DNA of 64,000 nt from Thalassobius vesicularis (GTDB lineage Bacteria; Pseudomonadota; Alphaproteobacteria; Rhodobacterales; Rhodobacteraceae). The notes beneath the pieces were generated by a model. It was not told the DNA's origin, did not search any database, and was given only the letters and a program-made list of their open reading frames with translations. Made by a program: the position numbers and the translations under genes. Each line of letters starts with the position of its first letter. Position 1 is the stretch's first letter. Below, piece by piece: positions 8,451 to 17,491 of this stretch. Location of the stretch: contig NZ_SSMD01000006.1 in the NCBI RefSeq assembly GCF_004799325.1, forward strand, positions 1 through 64,000, written 5' to 3'.

Positions 8451-8933
8451 ATGCCGACGCATTATTCCCGCGCCCAGATTGCCTTGCACTGGGTGATTTT
8501 TCTGCTGATTGCTTTCCAATTTGTTGCCAACGAGCCTATGGGCGAGGCGTGGCGCGCCGTGAAAAAGGGGCAAGAGGTCTCGTTCGATCCGCTCGTGGCC
8601 GCACATGTTTTTGCCGGTATCGCGGTGCTGGCGCTGGTGGTCTGGCGTCTGGCCCTGCGCCTGACGCGGGGCGTCCCCCCGCTGCCAGCCGAGGAACCCG
8701 CACATCTGAAACTGGTCGCGCATCTGACCCATTGGGGGCTTTATGCCTTCATGGTTCTGGTGCCGCTCAGTGGTCTGGTCGCATGGTTCGGTTCCGTTGA
8801 GCCAGCAGGCGAGGCGCACGAAGTGCTGAAGACGCTGTTGATGATCCTGGTGATCCTGCATGTCGCGGGCGCGCTGTACCAACAACTGGTTTTGAAGACC
8901 AACATCATGGAGCGGATGAAAAAGGCGGGGTAA
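8451..8933 (+). CDS. Cytochrome b561 (di-haem b-type membrane cytochrome)
   Basis: A 160-residue four-helix membrane protein. It opens with 'HYSRAQIALHWVIFLLIAFQ', the conserved Y-S-x-x-Q-I-x-L-H-W entry helix carrying a haem-ligand His. Further His residues lie in the second (about 'AAHVFAGIAVLALVVWR'), third ('HLTHWGLYAFMVLVPLSG') and fourth ('LLMILVILHVAGALYQQ') helices. The family passes electrons between quinone and periplasmic or membrane partners. Its partner is unclear here. GGAG precedes the start by about 6 bases. Confidence 0.88.
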   Translation: MPTHYSRAQIALHWVIFLLIAFQFVANEPMGEAWRAVKKGQEVSFDPLVAAHVFAGIAVLALVVWRLALRLTRGVPPLPAEEPAHLKLVAHLTHWGLYAFMVLVPLSGLVAWFGSVEPAGEAHEVLKTLLMILVILHVAGALYQQLVLKTNIMERMKKAG

Positions 8934-8954
8934 CCCGCCGACCGCCCGGCCAGT

Positions 8955-8996
8955 CTGACCCAGATCAAAGAAGATATATTCCGAATCTCTTATGCA
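8955..8996 (+). promoter_or_regulatory. Candidate FnrL-dependent promoter
   Basis: CTGACCCAGATCAA at 8955-8968 matches the FNR consensus TTGAT-N4-ATCAA at most positions (one arm C for T, the other end exact). A TATGCA -10-like hexamer lies at 8991-8996. If transcription starts near 9003, the FNR site is centred at about -41.5, the class II activator position. It would drive the small membrane protein gene at 9035. Motif evidence only. Confidence 0.5.
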
Positions 8997-9034
8997 TCTT
9001 CACAAGGACACGCGTCAGATTTTGTGAGGATGCT

Positions 9035-9220
9035 ATGCTCAGACTGGCCTCTATTCTTTATTCGCTGATCAGCACTACGCTGGCGGGCACTTTGGTGATT
9101 GTCGCGCTGACGATGGGCTTTGACACGCTGCAGCCGATTCTGGTTGCGGCTGCGATCGGTTTTGCTGCGGCGCTGCCCGTTGCCTGGCTGGTTGCAAAAG
9201 GGATCGTCGAGAACAACTGA
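9035..9220 (+). CDS. Small two-helix membrane protein (often mis-named CTP synthetase in Rhodobacteraceae)
   Basis: A 61-residue, strongly hydrophobic protein with two predicted transmembrane helices (about residues 8-28 and 34-53) joined by a short loop, ending 'WLVAKGIVENN'. I recall near-identical short proteins in many Rhodobacteraceae under the label 'CTP synthetase', which must be wrong because that enzyme is about 540 residues and soluble. GAGGATGCT overlaps the likely ribosome-binding region before the ATG. A candidate FnrL site upstream hints at oxygen-responsive expression. Function unknown. Confidence 0.7.
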   Translation: MLRLASILYSLISTTLAGTLVIVALTMGFDTLQPILVAAAIGFAAALPVAWLVAKGIVENN

Positions 9221-9250
9221 TCCCGGCTTGTTTCGCTTCGGCGGAACGGT

Positions 9251-9297
9251 GGCGACGGCGGTAACAGGGAGGGGTCCCCGTTGGGGCCGCCGTCGCC
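9251..9297. terminator. Long hairpin between convergent genes
   Basis: Perfect 11-bp arms GGCGACGGCGG and CCGCCGTCGCC enclose a 25-base loop that itself contains GGGG/CCCC. It lies between the stop of the small membrane protein and the stop of the alpha/beta hydrolase. The T-run is poor on both sides, so it may be a transcript-stabilising hairpin or a weak bidirectional terminator. Confidence 0.6.
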
Positions 9298-9307
9298 TCT
9301 TTGAAGA

Positions 9308-10066
9308 TCAGCGGTTCAGCCAGACCCGAACGGCGGCTTCGAACTCGCGCGGTTTTTCGGCGTGCAGCCAATGCCCCGCGTCGGGGATTTTCGCAAAGCT
9401 GGCATTGGGGAACCGCGCCTTGATCGTGGGGCGGTGTTCATGCGTCACGTAATGCGATTTCGCCCCGGACAGGAACAGAACGGGCTTGTCGAACTGCGCA
9501 TCAAGCTGCGGGAAAGACAGGATTTTCGGCATCTCCTGTTCCAGCACGTTCAGGTTCAGCCGCCAGCGTTTCTCGGCCACGTCCAGCGATTGGGTAAAGA
9601 ACACCGGCAGGGTTGGATCGTCGACCATGTCGCGCAATTGCGCCTCGGCGTCCGAGCGTTTTTGCACCTTGTCCAGATCGACCGCTTTCATCGCCTTGAT
9701 GTATTGCAGTTGCGAATGGCCATAAGGCACCGGGGCCACGTCGGCCACGATCAGGCGGTTCACCAGTTCGGGATATTTCAGCGCCAGCACCATCGATGCC
9801 TTGCCGCCCATCGAGTGGCCCAGCACATCCATCGGGGCACCGTGAGCGCGGATTACTTCGGCCAGGTCGTTGGCCATGTCCTCGTAGGAATGGCTGTCGA
9901 ACCACGGGCTGTTGCCGTGGTTGCGCTGGTCCACGGCGATCACCTGGCGCTGATCGGACAGGCGCTTAGCGATGACACCCCAATTACGCCCCGAGCCATA
10001 GAGGCCGTGGACGATCAACAGGGCGGGCTGGTCGGTGTTGTCACCGTGAACGATCTGGGTCAGCAT
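9308..10066 (-). CDS. Alpha/beta hydrolase (YbfF-like esterase)
   Basis: A 252-residue alpha/beta hydrolase. The oxyanion region is 'LLIVHGLYGSGRNWG' and the nucleophile elbow is G-H-S-M-G ('DVLGHSMGGKASM', Ser near residue 95). The catalytic His is in 'IPDAGHWLHAEKP' near the C-terminus. The closest family I recognise is the YbfF-type acyl esterases. Natural substrate unknown. It is a single gene, divergent from the 10131 gene. Confidence 0.87.
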   Translation of the reverse strand: MLTQIVHGDNTDQPALLIVHGLYGSGRNWGVIAKRLSDQRQVIAVDQRNHGNSPWFDSHSYEDMANDLAEVIRAHGAPMDVLGHSMGGKASMVLALKYPELVNRLIVADVAPVPYGHSQLQYIKAMKAVDLDKVQKRSDAEAQLRDMVDDPTLPVFFTQSLDVAEKRWRLNLNVLEQEMPKILSFPQLDAQFDKPVLFLSGAKSHYVTHEHRPTIKARFPNASFAKIPDAGHWLHAEKPREFEAAVRVWLNR

Positions 10067-10130
10067 AGGCCTTAGATAGCGAGGGCGCCGCTGCTTTGCC
10101 AGCAGGATCAGGCGCGTAAGGTGTGTACAC

Positions 10131-10505
10131 GTGATCGAGCAAGACAGTTTTCACCGCATGACCACCGAGTTGGAGCATTTGCTGGCGCAAAAGCACGGGC
10201 TGACCTCGGGCCTGTTCGAAACCCGCTTGCGCAAGGCCCTGCGCCGCGCTCCGCGCAAGGTCAGGGCGGCGGCGGAACGCTTCGTGCAGGTCTCGGTCCA
10301 GATGGGCAACCCCAAGCTGATGCGCCTGATGGATCCCGCGGTGCTGGAGGCGGATTTCCAGCTGCTGCGCGCACATTTCCGCGCTATCGACGTGGCCGAC
10401 CGGCGCAAAGGGCTGGTGCTGGGCGTGCTGGGCAGCGTCGGGTTCAGCCTGCTGGCCGTCGCGGCGCTGCTGATCATCTTTCTGGTGTGGAAAGGCTATC
10501 TGTGA
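10131..10505 (+). CDS. Conserved hypothetical protein with C-terminal membrane anchor
   Basis: A 124-residue protein: a basic, helical soluble part (residues 1-95, rich in R and K around 30-50) followed by one hydrophobic helix ('VLGVLGSVGFSLLAVAALLIIFLVW') at the C-terminus, so the bulk faces the cytoplasm. The GTG at 10131 has AAGG about 9 bases upstream; an internal ATG at 10158 is the alternative. I do not recognise the family. Its 3' end overlaps the convergent DUF817 gene by 32 bases. Confidence 0.65.
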   Translation: MIEQDSFHRMTTELEHLLAQKHGLTSGLFETRLRKALRRAPRKVRAAAERFVQVSVQMGNPKLMRLMDPAVLEADFQLLRAHFRAIDVADRRKGLVLGVLGSVGFSLLAVAALLIIFLVWKGYL

Positions 10506-11346
10506 GCTTGGGTTCGCGGTGCAATGCGCTGCGAAACACCAGCGTCACCGTGACAAAGCTGACATAGAGCAGCAGATACCACGACCCCATTTTGGCAAAG
10601 CTGACCTGATCGAACGGGTTTTGTCCGGCATACAGCCAGGTGCCGGTCATCGTCCCGATATTCTCGGCCAGCCAAAGGAAAAAGCTGGAGAAGAATGCCG
10701 CCAGGGGCAGGGGCATCCAGTACCAATTCTCGCCGATCCGAAACCAGATGCGGGTGCGCAGGTACAGAAGGACCGTCGCCGCAAACAGCAGCATGCGAAT
10801 ATCCGGCAGGAAATGATGCGCAAAGAAGTTCACGTAGATCGCCCCGGCCAGCACCAGCGTGGTCCAGTACGGCGGGTAGGGGGCGAATTGCATGTCGAAC
10901 AGCCGGATCACCCGCGCCATGTAACTGCCGACCGAGGCATACATGAACCCGGAAAACAGCGGCACGCCCATGATCTTGAATAGGCCCGGTTCGGGATAGG
11001 ACCAGCTGCCGGCCTGTACCTTGAACAGCTCCATCGCGGTGCCGGTCACGTGAAAGATCAGGATGACGCGCGCCTCGTCCCAGCTTTCGAGTTTCAGCGC
11101 AAGGAACAGCACTTGCAGGCCAAGCGCCACCACGAACAGCGTATCATAGCGGTGAATGGGCCAGTCCGCCTGCCAGATCGCGCGTGTCAGCAGGATCGCC
11201 GACAAAAGGCAGATGCCGAACAGGCAGGCCCAGCCTTGCTTGAGCACGAACATGACGAATTCGGCCAGGACATGCGGCAGGCGGGCGCGCATCCAGTCGC
11301 CAAGCTGGCGCTCGATCCGCAGGGTCAGGGGGGCGTGATGGGACAT
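10474..11346 (-). CDS. DUF817 family integral membrane protein
   Basis: A 290-residue polytopic membrane protein with about eight hydrophobic helices. It has many conserved aromatic and charged residues between helices, for example 'VQAGSWSYPEPGLFKIMGVP' and 'FFAHHFLPDIR'. I recognise this as DUF817, a bacterial membrane family of unknown function. Histidines and acidic residues inside hydrophobic surroundings could bind metal or cofactor, but that is only a possibility. The start is the ATG at 11346. Confidence 0.75.
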   Translation of the reverse strand: MSHHAPLTLRIERQLGDWMRARLPHVLAEFVMFVLKQGWACLFGICLLSAILLTRAIWQADWPIHRYDTLFVVALGLQVLFLALKLESWDEARVILIFHVTGTAMELFKVQAGSWSYPEPGLFKIMGVPLFSGFMYASVGSYMARVIRLFDMQFAPYPPYWTTLVLAGAIYVNFFAHHFLPDIRMLLFAATVLLYLRTRIWFRIGENWYWMPLPLAAFFSSFFLWLAENIGTMTGTWLYAGQNPFDQVSFAKMGSWYLLLYVSFVTVTLVFRSALHREPKLTDSLSTPER

Positions 11347-11384
11347 TGAAAACCGTTACTCTGAAAAATTTTGAAAAATGGAGG

Positions 11385-12161
11385 TTAGAACAGGCCGAAG
11401 ATCTTTTTCCGTGGAAATTGCGCCTCGTACCACGGGTTTTGCGAGGCTCCGTGGAACCGGTTTTCGGCCTCACCGAACAGATCGGCCGGTTTAACGATGC
11501 CCAGATAGCTGACCATGTAGTCGCGCGCACTATAGAGTTGATATTGCGCGATGCAGGCCTCGTTCAGCTCTTGGGCCGTGGCGACCTGCTGCATCATCTG
11601 GATGACCCGTCGAAAATTGGTGGCCTCTTGATCCAGCCAATGATGGAATTCGTCGATTAACGGGCGACCGTCGATCAGCCCCCGTTCATCGCTGCGATAG
11701 GTCAACTCTCCGGCGCGGGGGCCATTCGCGATTAGGCAAACGCGCGTGCCGCAACCGTAATCGATAATCGACAACAGCCCCTGCAAGGCGTCGTCGGGGA
11801 CATCCCAGCTGTTCTCGCTGTCGTAGTAGAACTCGCAGTCCTCGTCGTCGTCCTCGGCGTTTTGTCGGGCCAGATCGCGCAGTTGGTCCGCGTCCAGAAA
11901 GGGCGCGTCAGGGTGATAGCCTTTGATTTTTTCCAAGGATTGAAGGCCGTAAAAGGGGCCGGGCCCACCGTTGCCGCATTCCTGATAATAGCTGCGCAAA
12001 GGGGCGGGCAGGGCGGCATTGTTGGCGTTTTCCCACGCGGCGATCTGGGCGTCCGTCAGCTGTGGGCCGAACTGATAGAGGTGATGTCGCGCCCCAAAGA
12101 CCTGACGGGTTTTGTCCAGATCTTTCAGGACACGCAGCTTGGCCTTCACCTCGTCCCACAT
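11385..12161 (-). CDS. SMI1/KNR4 (SUKH) domain protein
   Basis: A 258-residue acidic protein. The segment from about residue 33 ('LTDAQIAAWENANNAALPA') through 'YYQECGNGGPGPFYGLQSL' fits the SMI1/KNR4 fold: P-x-x-L-R-x-Y-Y near residues 53-60, then the G-N-G-G-P-G turn. 'GLLSIIDYGCGTRVCLIANG' near 130-150 is the second conserved block. SUKH proteins are often immunity proteins against contact-dependent toxins, but no toxin gene is adjacent here, so it is an orphan. The role is not assigned. Confidence 0.72.
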   Translation of the reverse strand: MWDEVKAKLRVLKDLDKTRQVFGARHHLYQFGPQLTDAQIAAWENANNAALPAPLRSYYQECGNGGPGPFYGLQSLEKIKGYHPDAPFLDADQLRDLARQNAEDDDEDCEFYYDSENSWDVPDDALQGLLSIIDYGCGTRVCLIANGPRAGELTYRSDERGLIDGRPLIDEFHHWLDQEATNFRRVIQMMQQVATAQELNEACIAQYQLYSARDYMVSYLGIVKPADLFGEAENRFHGASQNPWYEAQFPRKKIFGLF

Positions 12162-12240
12162 TGGTTTGCGAACCTCATACTCGTCACTCGGACCAGCCTA
12201 GGAGCAGCTTGGGACAATGAAAAGCATCACCCAAACGAAA

Positions 12241-12271
12241 ACGCCGCCGCTGGGATGTCCAGCGGCGGCGT
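12241..12271 (-). terminator. Terminator of glyA
   Basis: A perfect 13-bp stem (12241-12253 with 12259-12271, 5-base loop) lies just beyond the glyA stop. Read on the - strand it is followed by TTTTCGTTT, the expected U-rich tail. Confidence 0.88.
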
Positions 12272-12293
12272 CTGTTCAGGAGCGATCAGCCGA

Positions 12294-13577
<1,284 letters not shown>

Positions 13578-13747
13578 TCATGTGCTCCGTATGGCAGTAG
13601 GATTGGCGCGTTCCTAAAGGAAAGGTGACACATAAGGAAGGGGGGAATGCGACGATACGGCAACTGTTGGCGGCAGGGCTGGTGCCCGGCGGAAACTTGT
13701 GGTTCGATTGGGAACGCTCTGCGCCGCTTAGGAAACAGGACCACGGC

Positions 13748-14509
13748 ATGTCTCTTCGCATCGCTTTTACCGCCAGCGAGGCCCACACGGCCCAGACGGC
13801 CCGCGCCGCGTTGATCGGCCGCTACGGCAACACCCCTGAGGAACAGGCCCATATCATCGTTGCTTTGGGCGGCGACGGGTTCATGTTGCAGACGTTGCAC
13901 CGCACCCAGCACCTTGATTTGCCGGTCTACGGGATGAACCGGGGCACGGTCGGCTTTCTGATGAACGAATACGCCGAGTCCGATCTGATCTCGCGCCTGT
14001 CCGATGCCGAAGAGGCGGTGATCAACCCGCTGTCGATGAAGGCCACCTGCGTGGACGGCACCGTGCATCACGCGCTGGCCATCAACGAGGTTTCGGTTCT
14101 GCGCGCCGGCCCACAGGCGGCTAAGCTGCGCATCACTGTCGATGGACGGCTGCGGATGGAGGAGCTGGTCTGCGACGGTGCCCTGATCGCTACGCCCGCC
14201 GGGTCCACCGCCTATAACTACTCGGCGCATGGGCCGATTCTGCCGATCGGCTCGGATGTGTTGGCGATGACGGCGATCGCACCCTTCCGGCCGCGTCGCT
14301 GGCGCGGGGCGTTGCTGCCCAAAACCGCCCATGTGCGGTTCGATGTGCGCGACCCGGACAAACGCCCGGTCATGGCCGAGGCTGACAGCTATGCGGTGGA
14401 AAAGGTGGTCAGCGTCGAGATCAAGTCCGAGCCTGACATCAAGCACCGCATCCTGTTCGATCCGGGCCACGGGTTGGAAGAGCGCCTGATCCGCGAGCAA
14501 TTCGTTTAA
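13748..14509 (+). CDS. nadK: NAD kinase
   Basis: Phosphorylates NAD to NADP. The 253-residue protein has the diagnostic G-G-D-G at residues 41-44 ('VALGGDGFMLQTLHR'), 'YGMNRGTVGFLMN' at about 57-70, and 'DGALIATPAGSTAYNYSAHG' near 140. The start at 13748 is supported by AGGA 7 bases upstream and by homology; the open frame runs 41 codons further upstream without family similarity. The stop TAA interlocks with the convergent gene's TAA in the palindrome TTAA. Confidence 0.95.
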   Translation: MSLRIAFTASEAHTAQTARAALIGRYGNTPEEQAHIIVALGGDGFMLQTLHRTQHLDLPVYGMNRGTVGFLMNEYAESDLISRLSDAEEAVINPLSMKATCVDGTVHHALAINEVSVLRAGPQAAKLRITVDGRLRMEELVCDGALIATPAGSTAYNYSAHGPILPIGSDVLAMTAIAPFRPRRWRGALLPKTAHVRFDVRDPDKRPVMAEADSYAVEKVVSVEIKSEPDIKHRILFDPGHGLEERLIREQFV

Positions 14510-14862
14510 TAGAAGCTGACCCGCCCTAGGGTCACATCGCCCAGAATGGCGTAGGCGTTCAGCGCCTCGGGACGGGGCAGGCGGCGCAGCACCCCGCCAA
14601 AGGGCTGAAACTGCGCCAGTTGCAGGTTCAGCGTCTGCCAGTCGTGGGGCGCGACGAACTGGGCCGCATAGCCCTGCTCGGGCCGCATCGCTTGCGTGCG
14701 CAGGATCATACGGCAATGCGTGTCCGCCCCACGCAGGCTGATCAGCACGCCCCGCGTGGTCGGCAATAGCGGCAGTCGCAGCACATGAAACCCCGGTGGC
14801 GCCGCAGCGGGGCGCTCGGGCATAACCGGACGGTCTTCGGTGAAATCGTCGAAAATCATCAT
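14506..14862 (-). CDS. Short CIA30-like (complex I intermediate-associated protein 30) domain protein
   Basis: A 118-residue protein. The part from 'GVLISLRGADTHCRMILRTQ' to 'FVAPHDWQTLNLQLAQFQPF' follows the CIA30 beta-sandwich pattern, where a strand ending in L/I-R-T is followed by an aromatic-rich W-Q-x-L-x-L strand. The C-terminal 'AYAILGDVTLGRVSFY' would be the last strands. It is shorter than usual CIA30 domains (about 150-180), lacking the N-terminal strands. The assignment is tentative. Whether it assists respiratory complex assembly in bacteria is unknown. Confidence 0.5.
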   Translation of the reverse strand: MMIFDDFTEDRPVMPERPAAAPPGFHVLRLPLLPTTRGVLISLRGADTHCRMILRTQAMRPEQGYAAQFVAPHDWQTLNLQLAQFQPFGGVLRRLPRPEALNAYAILGDVTLGRVSFY

Positions 14863-14926
14863 GGGGGCGACTCCGCGTGCGTTCTTATTTTGTTCTTTTT
14901 TCGAGCGGACGCAATCGCAAAAGAAA

Positions 14927-14948
14927 AGCCCCGCACGAAGGCGGGGCT
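14927..14948 (-). terminator. Terminator of prpE
   Basis: Stem AGCCCCGC / GCGGGGCT with a 6-base loop. On the - strand it is followed by TTTTCTTTTG. It lies 26 bases after the prpE stop. Confidence 0.88.
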
Positions 14949-14973
14949 AGTCGGGGTTAATCTGGGGGCAAAC

Positions 14974-16863
14974 TTACTTGGCGTAGCCGATGGTTTGCAG
15001 GGCTTCCTTGATCTCGCCCAGGATCGCCGGATCGTCGATGGTGGCGGGCATCTTGTACTCCTTGCCATCCGCGATCGAGACCATGGTGCCGCGCAGGATC
15101 TTGCCCGAGCGGGTCTTGGGCAGGCGATCCACCACGACGGCCAGCTTGAACGCTGCCACGGGGCCGATCTTGTCGCGCACCAGCTTGACCACTTCCTTGA
15201 CCACATCGGCGTTGTCGCGGTCGGCGCCCTTGTTCAGGCACAGGAAGCCGACGGGCATCTGGCCCTTCAGGTCGTCGCTGACGCCGATCACCGCGCATTC
15301 GGCGACATCGGGGTGCGAGGCCAGAACCTCTTCCATCCCGCCGGTCGACAGACGGTGGCCTGCGACGTTGATCACGTCATCGGTGCGCGCCATGATGTAG
15401 ACGTAGCCGTCTTCGTCCTTCATGCCCGCATCGCCGGTCTCATAGTAGCCGGGGAAATGCTCAAGATAGGATTTCTTGAAGCGCGCCTCGGCGTTCCACA
15501 GGGTCGGCAGGGTGCCCGGGGGCAGCGGCAGCTTGATGGCAATCGCGCCCAGTTCGCCGTCTTTGACGGGGTGGCCGCCTTCGTCCAGGATCTGCACGTC
15601 GTAGCCCGGCAGCGGCACAGAGGGCGAGCCCAGCTTGACCGGCAGTTCTTCGATGCCCAGCGGGTTGCCCGCGATGGCCCAGCCGGTTTCGGTCTGCCAC
15701 CAGTGGTCGATCACCGGAACCTTCAACTGATCCTGAGCCCAGACGATGGTGTCGGGGTCGGCGCGTTCGCCGGCCAGGTAGACCTGCTTCAGGCAGGACA
15801 GGTCGTACTTGCCGACATACTCGCCCTTGGGGTCCTCGCGTTTGACAGCGCGGAAGGCGGTGGGGGCGGTGAAGAACGACTTGACCTTATGCTCGCTGAT
15901 GACGCGCCAGAAGGTGCCCGCATCGGGGGTGCCGACGGGCTTGCCCTCGAACACGATGGTGGTGTTGCCGTGGATCAGCGGGCCGTAGCAGATGTACGAG
16001 TGGCCCACGACCCAACCCACGTCCGAGGCGGCCCAGAACACGTCGCCCGGGTCCACGTTGTACAGGTTCTTCATGGTCCAGTTCAGCGCCACCAAGTGGC
16101 CGCCGGTCGGACGCACGACGCCCTTGGGTTGACCCGTGGTGCCCGAGGTATACAGGATGTACGCGGGGTGATCGCCCTCGACCGGAACGCATTCCGCCGG
16201 TTCCACGCCGTACTGGAAACCGTGCCAGTTATAATCGCGGCCTTCGATCAGCTTGGCGACTTCCTGTTCGCGCTGGTAGATTACGCAGAAGTCAGGCTTG
16301 TGCTTGGACAGGTCGATGGCGCCGTCCAGCAGGGGTTTGTAGTGGACGACACGGCCCGGCTCGATCCCGCAGGAGGCGGCGATGATCGCCTTGGGCTTGG
16401 CGTCGTCGATGCGGACGGCCAGTTCGTTCGAAGCAAAGCCGCCGAACACGACCGAGTGCACGGCACCCAGACGGGCGCAGGCCAGCATCGCCTCCAATGC
16501 TTCGGGGATCATCGGCATGTAGATGATGACGCGGTCGCCCTTTTCGATGCCCTTGGCGCGCAGGGCGCCGGCCAGGCTGGCGACGCGGTTGCGCAGCTCG
16601 ACATAGGAAATCGTACGCTTGGTGTGGGTGACGGGGCTGTCATAGATGATGGCGGTCTGCTCGCCGCGGCCCGCTTCGACGTGACGGTCGACAGCGTTCC
16701 AGCAGGTGTTGACCATGCCATCCTTGAACCACTCGTACAGAGGGGCATTTTCTGCGAACAGGGCTTTCGAGGGCGCCTGGTCCCAATCGATGGCCTTGGC
16801 GGCGTCCATCCAGAACCCTTCGGGATCCGATTTCCACGCGGCGTAAACGTCTTTGTATGCCAT
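14974..16863 (-). CDS. prpE: Propionyl-CoA synthetase (propionate-CoA ligase)
   Basis: This 629-residue ANL ligase converts propionate (and related short acids such as acrylate in some roseobacters) to the CoA thioester. The P-loop is T-S-G-T-T-G at 239-244, continuing 'QPKGVVRPTGGH', which is typical of PrpE rather than Acs. The C-terminal catalytic lysine is in 'PKTRSGKILRGTM' near residue 590. Very strong ribosome site AAAGGAGGAGG before the ATG. The upstream 200 bp hold a cluster of GCAA/TTGC half-sites, consistent with control by a short-chain acyl-CoA regulator. It is followed by its own terminator, so it is probably monocistronic. Confidence 0.93.
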   Translation of the reverse strand: MAYKDVYAAWKSDPEGFWMDAAKAIDWDQAPSKALFAENAPLYEWFKDGMVNTCWNAVDRHVEAGRGEQTAIIYDSPVTHTKRTISYVELRNRVASLAGALRAKGIEKGDRVIIYMPMIPEALEAMLACARLGAVHSVVFGGFASNELAVRIDDAKPKAIIAASCGIEPGRVVHYKPLLDGAIDLSKHKPDFCVIYQREQEVAKLIEGRDYNWHGFQYGVEPAECVPVEGDHPAYILYTSGTTGQPKGVVRPTGGHLVALNWTMKNLYNVDPGDVFWAASDVGWVVGHSYICYGPLIHGNTTIVFEGKPVGTPDAGTFWRVISEHKVKSFFTAPTAFRAVKREDPKGEYVGKYDLSCLKQVYLAGERADPDTIVWAQDQLKVPVIDHWWQTETGWAIAGNPLGIEELPVKLGSPSVPLPGYDVQILDEGGHPVKDGELGAIAIKLPLPPGTLPTLWNAEARFKKSYLEHFPGYYETGDAGMKDEDGYVYIMARTDDVINVAGHRLSTGGMEEVLASHPDVAECAVIGVSDDLKGQMPVGFLCLNKGADRDNADVVKEVVKLVRDKIGPVAAFKLAVVVDRLPKTRSGKILRGTMVSIADGKEYKMPATIDDPAILGEIKEALQTIGYAK

Positions 16864-16916
16864 TGTATGCCTCCTCCTTTGAGATGTGATTTTTGTTACG
16901 TAGCGTCGAAGATTCC

Positions 16917-17078
16917 CGCAAGAATTTTGCAGCGGGGGGCGACAGATTTACGCAAGAAATTTGCAGAAACGGATGCAGTTGACTCGCTAATTTTGCAAAC
17001 ACCCCAATGATCGTAAACAAAGCAAGCGAATTGGGCGGGTGTTTGCAAAATTGCAAATCTTCCCCCGCAAATCTTGCG
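16917..17078 (-). promoter_or_regulatory. Array of GCAA/TTGC half-sites upstream of prpE (candidate ScfR-type operators)
   Basis: Within 162 bp upstream of prpE: two 16-mers differing at one base (CGCAAGAATTTTGCAG at 16917 and CGCAAGAAATTTGCAG at 16951, 34 bp apart), TTTGCAAA at 16992-16999, TTTGCAAA at 17042-17049 directly followed by ATTGCAAA, and CGCAAATCTTGCG at 17066-17078 with perfect 5-bp arms. GCAAATCTT occurs twice, 14 bp apart (17053, 17067). The Rhodobacter PccR/ScfR motif is, as I recall, two TTTGCAAA boxes 4 bp apart; that exact spacing is not seen here. Confidence 0.6.
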
Positions 17079-17080
17079 AC

Positions 17081-17467
17081 TCATCCGTCCGAGGCGGAGT
17101 GCTTCGGTAAATCATCCCCGAGTTGCAGCCAATCCAGATGTTGCCGGTAATGCACATGCATCTGGGGCGGCAGGAGGTTCGGGTCGTCCAGAGTTGCTGT
17201 GTAGAGGTGGATATTCACCGCGTCGTCCTGCGTACGATAGGCCATCGGCGTGCCGCAGTCGGGGCAGAACAGCCGCTCGACCCCGGGGGATGATTGGCGC
17301 ACCTTTGGCGTACCTCGCCAGGCCACATTGCCATGTGGCACCCCAAAGAACGCGGTAACCGGGGCCGCGCAGTTGCGGCGGCAATCGGCGCAGTGGCAGT
17401 AGACGCTCCATGCGACAGGGCCGCCGGTTTCAAATCCGACGGCCTCGCAATGGCAATGACCTTTCAC
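17081..17467 (-). CDS. GFA (glutathione-dependent formaldehyde-activating-like) family zinc protein
   Basis: A 128-residue protein with the full GFA cysteine pattern: C5/C7, C24/C26/C29 ('YCHCADCRRNC') and C68/C71 ('FCPDCGTPMAY'), which bind structural and catalytic zinc. The family name comes from glutathione-formaldehyde adduct formation, but most members have no proven activity. It starts with GTG at 17467, with GGGAGG about 7 bases upstream. It lies 24 bp after maeB on the same strand, so it is probably cotranscribed with it. Confidence 0.85.
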   Translation of the reverse strand: MKGHCHCEAVGFETGGPVAWSVYCHCADCRRNCAAPVTAFFGVPHGNVAWRGTPKVRQSSPGVERLFCPDCGTPMAYRTQDDAVNIHLYTATLDDPNLLPPQMHVHYRQHLDWLQLGDDLPKHSASDG

Positions 17468-17491
17468 GGCGAACCTCCCTGCTGGGTTGGC

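Noticed and set aside
16891-16905. TTTTGTTACGTAGCG before prpE as another MerR (TGACGT) site.
   Set aside because: It keeps only the GTTACGT core and lies 28-42 bp before the start among clearer GCAA boxes; the match is too weak.
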